The notes beneath the pieces are model-generated. The model saw nothing but the letters and a program-made list of their open reading frames with translations. It was not told the DNA's origin and did no database searches. Shown in pieces: positions 17,493 to 26,569 of a stretch of 28,566 nucleotides of DNA. The stretch comes from Phocaeicola sp. (lineage in GTDB: Bacteria; Bacteroidota; Bacteroidia; Bacteroidales; Bacteroidaceae), in NCBI GenBank assembly GCA_020026225.1, contig JAHHQU010000030.1:1-28566 (forward strand). The letters run 5' to 3'. Each line of letters starts with the position of its first letter. The stretch's first letter is position 1. The translations under genes and the position numbers were made by a program.

Positions 17493-17500
17493 TATGTTTG
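17493..17500 (+). promoter_or_regulatory. Putative -7 element of the HTCS gene
   Basis: TATGTTTG matches TAnnTTTG. A transcript would begin near 17506-17508, leaving the ATG at 17528 as the natural start and ruling out the in-frame TTG at 17498. Confidence 0.5.
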
Positions 17501-17527
17501 TACAAACCTCATATGCAAATCTATATT

Positions 17528-20500
17528 ATGAAAATAAATCGTTATATACTTAATATTTTAGGGCTCATACTAATATGGTGTCCTATGTTTGCAGAGAATA
17601 ATATTAACTATTTTTATTATCCTTTGTCAATAGATAAAGGATTATCTCAAGTTTCTGTGAACTGTATTATACAAGATAAAAGCGGAAATTTATGGTTAGG
17701 TACCCGTAAGGGGCTCAATGTCTATAAACAAAATCAGATTACTGCGTTTTTTCACGACGAGAAAAATTGTAATACATTACCTTCTAACTATGTTAACACT
17801 TTACAAGAAGACAGTTTAGGAAGAATTTGGGTAGGAACCTCTATGGGACTAGCTATTTTCGACAAAGGGAAAAATCATTTTATTAGGAAAAGCAATCATA
17901 AAACTTTTTCATCACTAGCTTGTAAACAAGGTCTGTTCTTTGGTGCGTATGGTAAAGTCATAAAATATGATTATGCTACAGATTCATTAATTTCGTATCC
18001 TATAAAAGATGTAAAAACAGGACATTTTCTTAAAAGTAAGATTGTAGATATAAAACAATTATCCAAGCAGAAGATACTTGTTGCAACTCAAATAGATGGT
18101 GTTTTCACAATGGATATTCAAGACTATGACTTTAAGCAACTTATAGAGCCTTGTTCTCTTATTATTAAAGCTATATGCCTTACACCCAACCAAAGTATTT
18201 ATGTTGCCTCTGCCAATAAAGGATTGGAAAAATATGACTTAAGTGGCAAACTTGTAGAAGCATATAACACAAAAAACAAGTTGTTAGATACTAATTGTAT
18301 CTTAGATATAATAGAGCATAAGGGTATATTATGGTTAGCGACTGATGGCGAGGGGCTAAAGGTTATCAACTTACGAACAAGAGAATTTAAAGAAATAAGG
18401 CATGAAGCAGACAATAAATTCACTCCGCCTTCAAATAGTATTCAAACTATTTATATAGATAGGAATGACCTTTTATGGGCAGGTAGTGTAAGAAATGGTG
18501 CATTTTGTATAAAAAAGAATTATATACGTACATTTGAAGAAAGCCCAGCAAATGGTTCATATGGTTTATCAAATGCAACAATTCTAACCCTTTATGAGGA
18601 AAAAGACGGACTTCTATGGATAGGAACTGATGGAGGAGGTATCAATTTATTTAATCCTAGGACTCAAAAATTTAAACATTTTCCGTCCACATACGATGAA
18701 AAAATAGTATCCATCACCTCCATTAATGAGGAAGAATTATTAGTTTATGTCTATCCGAAGGGTATGTTTCGATTCAATAAATCCACCGGGGGATATAGTC
18801 CTTTTATTATTGTAAATGAAGAAATTAACAAGCAGGAATGTAATGAGGGCTGTCTTCCTTTAGGAAATAGAGTAGGTAAGGATAAAATCTATATTATTGG
18901 CAGAAGATGTTTAGTTTATCGTCCTAGTAAAAATTCATTTACAGAAATATTGGACATTAACCATAAGCCATTTCAAAAATTAGGAATTGAATTAGCTCAT
19001 TCAAATGATGAATTCTCTTTATTACGATATAATAATCAAGTATACTATGTCTCACAAAAAGATGATAAGGTTAAAAAATTATTTCAAATCCCGAGCGGTT
19101 ATAGAATAAGTTCTCTTGCCTATAATTACAATCATAAGATTTTAGTAGGAAGCGACCATGGACTCGGAGTTTATGATATGGATACTAAAATTTATAAAGA
19201 AATAAAAACAAATCTCTTTTCTAATGTTACTTCTTTAGTATTCGATAATTTAGATCGTCTCTGGATTGGTGCGGACAACCAACTCTTTTCATATGAATTC
19301 AATAATGAAAAATTCATACAATATAATTATTCTGACGGTTTCCTTCCTAACGAACTTCTATTTAACTATTTTGATACTATCAAAAAAAAGTATATTTATC
19401 TTGGAGGTTCAGCTGGTTTAGTGCAGATTGCTACTTCTATGCCAGTTCCTGAAGTTGATAACCCTAAAATTCAACCGACCGATGTGCAGATTAATGGAGA
19501 ATCTGTAGAAGAAAAAGAGTTTAAAAAGTTGAAAATAAAATCGGATTATAACTCATTGAGCATAATGGTTGAGATTAATACCAAAGATGTGCTACAGCGC
19601 AATTTAATCCGCTATTCACTCATCAAGGGAGGAAACATTCAGACTTTTGATACTTACGACACGCGATATAAATTACCGTCATCGCTTTCGCCTGGTAAAT
19701 ATAAACTCATGGCTTCTTGTATAACCAAAACGGGCGAAATGACACCGGCTATCCAGCTTATGGACTTTGAAGTATTGCCTCCGTGGTACCTTTCTAATGG
19801 CTTCTTATTGGGGTTCTATATGGCTTGTCTAATACTGGTTATAGGTGTTTTATTTTATTATCGTTATATTAAAGCGAAGCAGGTGCGTAGAAATATGCAT
19901 GCCTACAAGCAGCATGTGAATGAGGAGAAAATAGAGTTTCTGATAAATGTGAACCATGAACTCCGTACACCACTTACATTGATTTATGCTCCGTTGAAAC
20001 AGTTGATGGCAAATAAAGGAAAACAACATTTTAGTCAACAAACACTGTTTGATCTTTTGGAAAAGATCTATCACCAAGCATCGAACATGTATCATATCAT
20101 TAATACGGTTCTTAATATCAATGAAATGGATTCCCTGCAAAAAGAAGAACTTCGGGAAATGAATGACATCAATACGGTGGTGAGTCAAATAGCAGAGGAC
20201 TTGAAAAATGAGGCCGAACAGAACGGAATTACGTTTGAATGTGTGTTAGACAAAAGTCTGTCTACCATAGCATTGGACGAATGGAAATGTCAGATTATTT
20301 TAGCTAATATTTTACTAGGCATTATTCACTATTATAAGAAACAATCTGTAATTAGAATCCGTACACAAAAAAATTCAAACGGTTATGTCAGCATAACGGT
20401 ACAGAATGCAGATGAGAACTTATCGTTGGATGAACTAAAACATATCTTTGATAAAGAAATGGAACAAAAGATATCTGAAGAAACTAATGCTCTGGTTTTG

Positions 20501-21481
20501 TATCATACCAAATGTATGGTGGAATCAATGGGAGGTAGGATTGATGCTTATAATAGCGTAAGTAACGGAGCATCTATTTATTTTGAACTTCCGATAGTAG
20601 ATACAATCAGTTTGCAGAACGTAATGAATGAGGATTATCAGAAAGCAGGTAAATCTGTTAATATCACCAAAGTCAAGAAGAAAAGTCAGAAAGAATTGAA
20701 GAAGCTTAAAGAATATTCTGTACTAGTAGTAGACGATAATGATGAAATGAATCAGTTCTTACATAAAATGCTCATTGAGAGTTTTAAAGAGGTATATACA
20801 GCTAATAATGGAAAAGATGCATTAGATCTTTGTTATGCACACAAGATTGAACTAGTCATCAGTGGTGTTACTATGCCGGTAATGAACGGTTTTGAATTAT
20901 GTAACCAGATAAAAACTAGCGATTTGCTCCATAATACAATTGTAATTTTACTTACTGCTAGATGCAGTGAACAGGACGAGATGTTAGGATATAAAATGGG
21001 AGCAGATTGTTATATAAAGAAGCCTTTCGACATGGACTTCTTGCTTACGATGGCTGCTAATCTCATTGCAAGACAAGAGAGATTTACTAGAGAGGTTCTT
21101 GGACAGGAAACTACAATTCAAGAAGAAACAAAGTTCAACAGTGAGGATACATATTTCTTGGAAACCATACAAAAGATAATCAATGAGAATTTGTCGAACG
21201 AATTTCTTAATCTTGATTTAGTAACTAGTAAGATAGGAATGAGTCGTGCCACGCTCTATAACCGAATGATTAAACTTACAGGAGTAGGAATGAACGAGTA
21301 CATCACACAGGTTCGTATCGAAAAGGCTGTAGAATTACTTTTGCACTCTAATATGACAGTGAAAGAAATTTCAGAAGAGGTAGGTTTTGCCTATCCTCGT
21401 TATTTCAGTACTTCGTTTAAGAACCAAAAAGGCATGACTCCCTCTGAATTTAAGAAACGCTACCAGCAGCAGGAAGAGTAA
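17528..21481 (+). CDS. Hybrid two-component system regulator (HTCS) with degenerate kinase and receiver
   Basis: A 1317-residue inner-membrane regulator. Start ATG 17528 is chosen because it opens directly with a signal sequence (MKINRYILNILGLILIW) and lies just after a -7 element. The periplasmic sensor holds repeated propeller units (such as GNLWLGTRKGLNVY, GRIWVGTSMGLAIF, GLLWIGTDGGGINLF, DRLWIGADNQLFSY) and a Y_Y_Y domain. A membrane helix lies near 757-780, then a HisKA region with His810 in HELRTP. The ATP-binding domain is degenerate: N927-ILL-G931 replaces the usual N-LLSN, no DxGxG box is seen, and EETNALVL (984-991) stands where GxGIGL is expected. The receiver (about 1065-1180) keeps its DD pair, LLTA and KKPF, but has Gly1113 (VISGVTMP) where the phospho-accepting Asp should be. 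A normal AraC-type HTH domain ends the protein. Divergent from susCD, its likely target. Confidence 0.93.
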   Translation: MKINRYILNILGLILIWCPMFAENNINYFYYPLSIDKGLSQVSVNCIIQDKSGNLWLGTRKGLNVYKQNQITAFFHDEKNCNTLPSNYVNTLQEDSLGRIWVGTSMGLAIFDKGKNHFIRKSNHKTFSSLACKQGLFFGAYGKVIKYDYATDSLISYPIKDVKTGHFLKSKIVDIKQLSKQKILVATQIDGVFTMDIQDYDFKQLIEPCSLIIKAICLTPNQSIYVASANKGLEKYDLSGKLVEAYNTKNKLLDTNCILDIIEHKGILWLATDGEGLKVINLRTREFKEIRHEADNKFTPPSNSIQTIYIDRNDLLWAGSVRNGAFCIKKNYIRTFEESPANGSYGLSNATILTLYEEKDGLLWIGTDGGGINLFNPRTQKFKHFPSTYDEKIVSITSINEEELLVYVYPKGMFRFNKSTGGYSPFIIVNEEINKQECNEGCLPLGNRVGKDKIYIIGRRCLVYRPSKNSFTEILDINHKPFQKLGIELAHSNDEFSLLRYNNQVYYVSQKDDKVKKLFQIPSGYRISSLAYNYNHKILVGSDHGLGVYDMDTKIYKEIKTNLFSNVTSLVFDNLDRLWIGADNQLFSYEFNNEKFIQYNYSDGFLPNELLFNYFDTIKKKYIYLGGSAGLVQIATSMPVPEVDNPKIQPTDVQINGESVEEKEFKKLKIKSDYNSLSIMVEINTKDVLQRNLIRYSLIKGGNIQTFDTYDTRYKLPSSLSPGKYKLMASCITKTGEMTPAIQLMDFEVLPPWYLSNGFLLGFYMACLILVIGVLFYYRYIKAKQVRRNMHAYKQHVNEEKIEFLINVNHELRTPLTLIYAPLKQLMANKGKQHFSQQTLFDLLEKIYHQASNMYHIINTVLNINEMDSLQKEELREMNDINTVVSQIAEDLKNEAEQNGITFECVLDKSLSTIALDEWKCQIILANILLGIIHYYKKQSVIRIRTQKNSNGYVSITVQNADENLSLDELKHIFDKEMEQKISEETNALVLYHTKCMVESMGGRIDAYNSVSNGASIYFELPIVDTISLQNVMNEDYQKAGKSVNITKVKKKSQKELKKLKEYSVLVVDDNDEMNQFLHKMLIESFKEVYTANNGKDALDLCYAHKIELVISGVTMPVMNGFELCNQIKTSDLLHNTIVILLTARCSEQDEMLGYKMGADCYIKKPFDMDFLLTMAANLIARQERFTREVLGQETTIQEETKFNSEDTYFLETIQKIINENLSNEFLNLDLVTSKIGMSRATLYNRMIKLTGVGMNEYITQVRIEKAVELLLHSNMTVKEISEEVGFAYPRYFSTSFKNQKGMTPSEFKKRYQQQEE

Positions 21482-21723
21482 ATTAGCAACATACCCTATT
21501 TCTCAAAAAGGTCATGTGTGTGACAAATCGCTCTTTCTCAAATAAATATAGTTGTATAATATAATCATTTATTTCCCTTTGTAAAATATATAGTAAGATT
21601 TTGATTCATAAGGAATTTGGCACATTGCCTTATTATCATATACCGAAGCAGTAGTAATTTTTAATGAATGCTTATGCTGTAAAATAGCAAATAATGATGA
21701 TAGGTAGAAAAAATAAAAAGATG

Positions 21724-21731
21724 TAACTTTG
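21724..21731 (+). promoter_or_regulatory. Putative -7 element of the metal efflux operon
   Basis: TAACTTTG matches TAnnTTTG 15 bp before the first ATG of the operon, giving a very short leader. No -33 TTTG at standard spacing is evident. The remaining sequence between the HTCS stop and this element (21482-21723) is AT-rich, with no gene and no clear terminator. Confidence 0.5.
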
Positions 21732-21746
21732 CAGACGAAATAAAAA

Positions 21747-22178
21747 ATGAAGATGGAAGGAAGAAGAAAATACATAGCTTATTTTTTGGTGGCTGTCAGC
21801 ATCTTGGTGTTGATGGTCTCCGTATGTCCGCACCATCATCATGGCAATCAGTTCTGCTTGTCGGCACGTTGTACTGTTTGTATGCAGGATAACTGTACCG
21901 ATGCGCATCATCACTGCGGGGAAGAGCAGGGATGCGAACATGCGTGTACGTTTGCATGCTTGACCCAATTTCATTATTTGACTCCAGACTGGCATACCCA
22001 TGAGGATGTCAACTGCGACTTCTTTACGATTTTACTCCCTTTGTTGAGTGAAGTCATCTTTTCTTTTTCCCTTGATCAACCTGCTGATTTTGAAGGGCTC
22101 TATTTGGAACGGCTCCATGCTCTTCATCTCATCTCGTCCGTAGGCTTGCGGGCGCCACCTTTTATGATGCTTTCTTAA
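21747..22178 (+). CDS. His/Cys-rich membrane-anchored protein (DUF6769-like)
   Basis: A 143-residue protein with an N-terminal hydrophobic segment (about 9-26) followed by a dense His/Cys region: CPHHHHGNQFC, CTVC, DAHHHC, GCEHACTFAC. This has the look of a metal-binding segment outside the cytoplasm. A second hydrophobic stretch lies near 90-105. It resembles the Bacteroidetes family I recall as DUF6769, found ahead of heavy-metal RND pumps; no function is established. It is 89 bp upstream of the adaptor gene and probably the first gene of the operon. It could sense metal or hand it to the pump (inference). ATG 21753 is an alternative start. Confidence 0.72.
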   Translation: MKMEGRRKYIAYFLVAVSILVLMVSVCPHHHHGNQFCLSARCTVCMQDNCTDAHHHCGEEQGCEHACTFACLTQFHYLTPDWHTHEDVNCDFFTILLPLLSEVIFSFSLDQPADFEGLYLERLHALHLISSVGLRAPPFMMLS

Positions 22179-22267
22179 GTCGGCTTTTGCCAAAAGAATG
22201 AAGTGGATAACGCTGCATGAAAAGTAGGGTTGTCCTTATCTTATTGAGTATCATAAAATAACCATCA

Positions 22268-23443
22268 ATGAAAAAATACATATTAACAGGAACCTTGGCG
22301 GCTTTCTTGCTGGGTTCTTGCCATCATCATGCCCTTCACGATCATGAAGCGGATGAACACAACCATAATGTAGAAACCGCTCAGAAACAGGTAGAAGATG
22401 AGCATGAACATGAACATAGTTCCGATGAAGTGGTCATGTCTCCAGAAAAAGCCCATGCGGCAGGTGTCGTTGCCAAAGTGGTGGAACCTGGTGAATTTCG
22501 TCGGGTCATCGTGACCGGAGGACATATCTCTTCGGCACAGGGTCATGAGGCTACGGTGGTAGCAAGCGTTTCAGGCATCGTTTCTTTTTCTCATCCCGTA
22601 ACCGAAGGTATGTCTGTAGGAGCAGGCTCCTCTTTATTAAGTATCTCCGGCGAACATCTGCAAAATGGAGACCCAGTGAAGCGTGCACGCATAGCGTATG
22701 AAACGGCAAAAAATGAATATGAACGGGCAGCCAAGCTGGTCGGCCGGAAAATCGTGTCTCAAAAAGACTTTAACCTGATTAAAGAAAATTACGAGAATGC
22801 CAAAATCGCTTATGAAGCTTTAGCTGTGAATAAAAGCGGAAAGGGAGTGGCTGTAAAATCTCCCATCGCTGGGTTCGTGAAAAGCTGTTTGGTGAAGGAA
22901 GGAGATTATGTCACCGTAGGACAGCCGCTGATAAGCGTTACCCAGACCAATCGTCTGCAATTGAAGGCGGATGTTTCAGAACGTCATTATGCTTTGCTGC
23001 ATTCCATCGTATCGGCCAATTTTAAGACTCCTTATTCTGACAAAGCCTACTGTTTGGATGACCTGAACGGACGCTTGCTGTCTTATGGCCGTTCGGCAGG
23101 AGATGCTTCTTACTATATACCGGTTACTTTTGAGTTTGACAATCGCGGAGAAATCCTTCCGGGAGCTTACGTAGAGGTCTTCCTCTTGTCGGAACCTCTG
23201 TCGGGAGTAATCAGCATCCCTGTTTCTGCACTGATAGAAGAACAAGGCATTTATTCTGTCTATATCCAGTTGGATGCCGACTGCTATCGCAAGCAGGAAG
23301 TGAAGTTAGGGGCTACGAATGGCAATGAAGTGGAAATCCTTGCAGGTTTGAAGGGCGGTGAGAAAGTGGTGACCGAAGGGGCCTATCACGTGAAATTGGC
23401 ATCAGCCAACAATGCCATCCCTGGACATACTCATAATCATTAA
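22268..23443 (+). CDS. Efflux RND periplasmic adaptor lipoprotein (CusB/CzcB-like)
   Basis: A 391-residue membrane-fusion protein linking the RND pump to the outer-membrane channel. A lipobox (LLGSC, Cys18) is followed at once by a His/Asp/Glu-rich segment to about residue 57 (CHHHALHDHEADEHNHN…DEHEHEHSSDE) likely to bind metal. The adaptor body has the barrel-sandwich/lipoyl halves (VVASVSGIVSFSHPVTEGMSVGAGSSLLSI and VAVKSPIAGFVKSCLVKEGDYVTVGQPL) around a short alpha-helical hairpin (about 137-190), then a beta-barrel and a membrane-proximal domain (VTEGAYHVKL). The C-terminus is again His-rich (GHTHNH). The pump gene starts 12 bp downstream. Confidence 0.93.
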   Translation: MKKYILTGTLAAFLLGSCHHHALHDHEADEHNHNVETAQKQVEDEHEHEHSSDEVVMSPEKAHAAGVVAKVVEPGEFRRVIVTGGHISSAQGHEATVVASVSGIVSFSHPVTEGMSVGAGSSLLSISGEHLQNGDPVKRARIAYETAKNEYERAAKLVGRKIVSQKDFNLIKENYENAKIAYEALAVNKSGKGVAVKSPIAGFVKSCLVKEGDYVTVGQPLISVTQTNRLQLKADVSERHYALLHSIVSANFKTPYSDKAYCLDDLNGRLLSYGRSAGDASYYIPVTFEFDNRGEILPGAYVEVFLLSEPLSGVISIPVSALIEEQGIYSVYIQLDADCYRKQEVKLGATNGNEVEILAGLKGGEKVVTEGAYHVKLASANNAIPGHTHNH

Positions 23444-23455
23444 CCTCTCGCTGAT

Positions 23456-26400
23456 ATGTTAGATAAGATTATTAAATTTTCTCTTCAAAACCGATTGCTG
23501 GTTTTGATGGCTTCCGTGTTGCTTCTGATAGCCGGAACGTATACAGCCTTCCATACAGAGGTTGATGTCTTTCCCGATTTGAATGCTCCAACGGTCGTTG
23601 TGATGACCGAGGCGAATGGAATGGCTGCTGAAGAAGTGGAAATGTTGGTTACTTTCCCTATTGAGACGGCAGTGAATGGAGCCACTCATGTACGACGTGT
23701 CCGTTCTTCTTCGACCCACGGCTTTTCGGTAGTATGGGTAGAATTCGATTGGGATACGGATATTTATTTAGCCCGCCAGATTGTATCGGAAAAGATTGCG
23801 ACGGTGGGAGAAAGTCTCCCGGATAATATCGGGAAACCGACCTTGGGTCCTCAGTCGTCTATTTTAGGGGAGCTGCTGATTGTCGGATTGACAGCGGACA
23901 GTACCTCTATGTTGGACTTGCGTACGTTGGCCGATTGGACGATTCGTCCCCGCTTGCTTTCTACGGGTGGAGTGGCACAGGTCGCAGTTTTGGGAGGTGA
24001 TATCAAGGAATATCAGATCTTGCTTCATCCTGAACGCATGAAGCATTACGGAATCACGTTGGGAGAAGTGATGGCTGTCACTCGGAACATGAATACCAAT
24101 ACCAGTGGCGGTGTCATCTATGAATATGGCAATGAATACATTGTCCGCGGTGTCCTCTCAAGTACCGATGTGGAACGTATGGCCAAGGCGGTCGTTAAAA
24201 CCATCAATGAAGCTCCGGTTACCTTAGAAGATATTGCCGATGTACGTATTGGAGCCCAACAGCCTAAATTGGGAGTGGCTTCAGAAAAAGGCAAGCCTGC
24301 CGTGCTGGTTACCGTTACCAAGCAGCCCAATACCGGAACCATCGAATTGACGGAAAAGCTGGAAGCGGCTTTGCATGATTTGAAGAAGAACCTTCCTTCC
24401 GATGTTCATGTCTCTACGGATATATTCCGTCAGTCTCGTTTCATTGAGAGCTCTATCGGTAACGTGAAGGAATCGTTGTATGAAGGTGCTTTCTTTGTCG
24501 TGATTGTATTGTTCCTGTTTTTGGCCAATACCCGAACTACGTTGATTTCTTTGGTTACCTTGCCTTTGGCTCTGGTCATTGCCGTGCTGACACTTCATGT
24601 CATGGGGCTGAGCATCAATACCATGAGTTTGGGAGGTATGGCTATTGCCATCGGTTCCTTGGTCGATGATGCGATTGTCGACGTGGAAAACGTTTGGAAG
24701 CACCTGCGCCAGAACCGCCAGTTGCCTGTGGAACAGCGTCTGCCGGTCATTCAGGTCGTATTCAATGCATCCCGCGAAGTTAGAATGCCTATTCTGAACT
24801 CCACCTTAATCATCGTGGTGAGCTTCGTTCCCCTTTTCTTCCTCAGTGGAATGGAAGGTAGGATGCTGATACCGTTGGGTATCGCCTTCATCGTTGCCCT
24901 TTTTGCTTCTACGCTGGTGGCCTTGACTTTGACTCCTGTGCTTTGCAGCTATTTGTTGGGTAAGCAGAACGACCGGGAAGGTCTTGCCAAGGAAGTCTTT
25001 TTGGCAGCGTGGTTGAAGAAGTATTATGAAAAAGGACTGGTATGGTCCTTGGAACATAAAAAAATAGTCGTAGGAAGTACGGTGGGCTTGTTTTTCATTG
25101 CGGTAGCCGCCTTCTTTACTTTAGGAAGCAGTTTCTTGCCACCTTTTAACGAGGGATCGTTTACTATCAATGTCAGTTCACTTCCTGGTATTTCTCTTGA
25201 AGAATCCGATCGGATCGGTCGGCGTGCGGAAGAATTTCTGCTGACGATTCCTGAAATTCAGACCGTAGCCCGTAAAACGGGACGTGCTGAACTGGATGAA
25301 CACGCTTTGGGAGTGAACACTTCTGAAATTGAAGCTCCTTTTGAACTGAGAGACCGTTCGCATGCAGAATTGCTGGCCGATGTGCGTGAAAAACTGGCTA
25401 CGTTAAGCGGAGTGAATGTCGAAATCGGTCAACCTATAAGCCACCGCATGGATGCCATGTTGAGTGGTACGAGAGCAAGTATAGCCATCAAGCTGTTCGG
25501 TGATGACTTGAATCGCATGTTCTCTATAGGCAATCAGATAAAGAAAGAGATTCATGAAGTGGAAGGAATTGCCGATTTGAATGTCGAAATGCAGATTGAA
25601 CGTCCGGAACTGAAGATTGTCCCCAAGCGTGAAATGTTGGCAAAATACGGCATTTCATTGCCGCAGTTCAATGAATTCATCACGGTAAATATGGCGGGTG
25701 AAGTCGTTTCTCAGGTTTACGAAAAAGGAAAATCTTTCAATCTGATTGTTCGTGCTTCGGAAGCCAACCGAGGTTCCATTGAACGCATCAACGATTTGAT
25801 GCTGGATGCAGCCAACGGACAGAAAGTTCCTTTGGCTTCGGTAGCTGAGATTGTTTCATCTATGGGACCTAATACCATTAATCGCGAGAACGTGAAACGA
25901 AAGATCGTGATTTCAGCCAATACAAGCGGAAGAGACTTGGGAAGCGTTGTCAAGGACATTCAGCGTTGCATTGACGAAAAGATTCATTTCCCGGAAGGTT
26001 ATCACGTAGAATATGGAGGTCAGTTTGAGAGTGAACAAGCGGCCAGTCGTGTTCTGACGCTGACCTCTCTGATGAGTATCGTGGTGATTTTCTTGCTGTT
26101 GTATGTACAGTTCAAGAATGCCTCTCAGAGCGGAATCATCCTTTTGAATCTTCCGTTGGCATTGATAGGCGGCGTTTTTGCCTTGTTCATTACCACGGGA
26201 GAGATGAGTATTCCCGCTATTATCGGGTTTATCTCCCTCTTCGGCATTGCTACCCGTAATGGAATGCTTCTGATCAGTCATTATAACCTGCTTCGGGAAG
26301 AAATGAACCTGTCGGTGCGTGAAAGTATCGTGCAGGGCTCTTTGGACCGATTGAATCCGATTCTGATGACAGCCTTGTCTTCTGCTTTGGCCTTGATTCC

Positions 26401-26569
26401 ATTGGCTTTACGCGGAGAGCTGCCGGGCAATGAGATTCAGAGTCCGATGGCTAAGGTCATTTTGGGAGGGTTGTTGACATCTACCTTCCTGAATGCGTTT
26501 ATTATTCCTATTGTATACGAATTGATGAATAGAAAGAAAGTTAACTCCGTTAAAAACGAAAACGAATGA
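23456..26569 (+). CDS. CusA/CzcA family heavy-metal efflux RND transporter
   Basis: A 1037-residue inner-membrane proton-driven pump of the heavy-metal efflux (HME) RND group. It opens with LDKIIKFSLQNRLLVLMASV, followed by the periplasmic start FHTEVDVFPDLNAPTVVVMTEANGMAAEEVEMLVTFPIE typical of the family. Transmembrane helix 4 carries Asp404-Asp405 and Glu411 (GSLVDDAIVDVEN), candidates for proton relay. In the periplasmic cleft there is FLPPFNEGSFTINVSSLPG and HRMDAMLSG (Met665, Met668). The mix does not clearly fit Cu/Ag or Zn/Co/Cd specificity. Its last four bases overlap the TolC-like gene start (ATGA), showing translational coupling. Confidence 0.95.
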   Translation: MLDKIIKFSLQNRLLVLMASVLLLIAGTYTAFHTEVDVFPDLNAPTVVVMTEANGMAAEEVEMLVTFPIETAVNGATHVRRVRSSSTHGFSVVWVEFDWDTDIYLARQIVSEKIATVGESLPDNIGKPTLGPQSSILGELLIVGLTADSTSMLDLRTLADWTIRPRLLSTGGVAQVAVLGGDIKEYQILLHPERMKHYGITLGEVMAVTRNMNTNTSGGVIYEYGNEYIVRGVLSSTDVERMAKAVVKTINEAPVTLEDIADVRIGAQQPKLGVASEKGKPAVLVTVTKQPNTGTIELTEKLEAALHDLKKNLPSDVHVSTDIFRQSRFIESSIGNVKESLYEGAFFVVIVLFLFLANTRTTLISLVTLPLALVIAVLTLHVMGLSINTMSLGGMAIAIGSLVDDAIVDVENVWKHLRQNRQLPVEQRLPVIQVVFNASREVRMPILNSTLIIVVSFVPLFFLSGMEGRMLIPLGIAFIVALFASTLVALTLTPVLCSYLLGKQNDREGLAKEVFLAAWLKKYYEKGLVWSLEHKKIVVGSTVGLFFIAVAAFFTLGSSFLPPFNEGSFTINVSSLPGISLEESDRIGRRAEEFLLTIPEIQTVARKTGRAELDEHALGVNTSEIEAPFELRDRSHAELLADVREKLATLSGVNVEIGQPISHRMDAMLSGTRASIAIKLFGDDLNRMFSIGNQIKKEIHEVEGIADLNVEMQIERPELKIVPKREMLAKYGISLPQFNEFITVNMAGEVVSQVYEKGKSFNLIVRASEANRGSIERINDLMLDAANGQKVPLASVAEIVSSMGPNTINRENVKRKIVISANTSGRDLGSVVKDIQRCIDEKIHFPEGYHVEYGGQFESEQAASRVLTLTSLMSIVVIFLLLYVQFKNASQSGIILLNLPLALIGGVFALFITTGEMSIPAIIGFISLFGIATRNGMLLISHYNLLREEMNLSVRESIVQGSLDRLNPILMTALSSALALIPLALRGELPGNEIQSPMAKVILGGLLTSTFLNAFIIPIVYELMNRKKVNSVKNENE

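Noticed and set aside
17498..17527. TTG start for the HTCS gene, ten codons upstream of the chosen ATG
   Set aside because: It overlaps the -7 promoter match, and the signal peptide starts naturally at the ATG at 17528.
22184..22196. CTTTTG/CAAAAG palindrome between the His/Cys-rich gene and the adaptor gene
   Set aside because: Too short and AT-rich to be called an operator or terminator.
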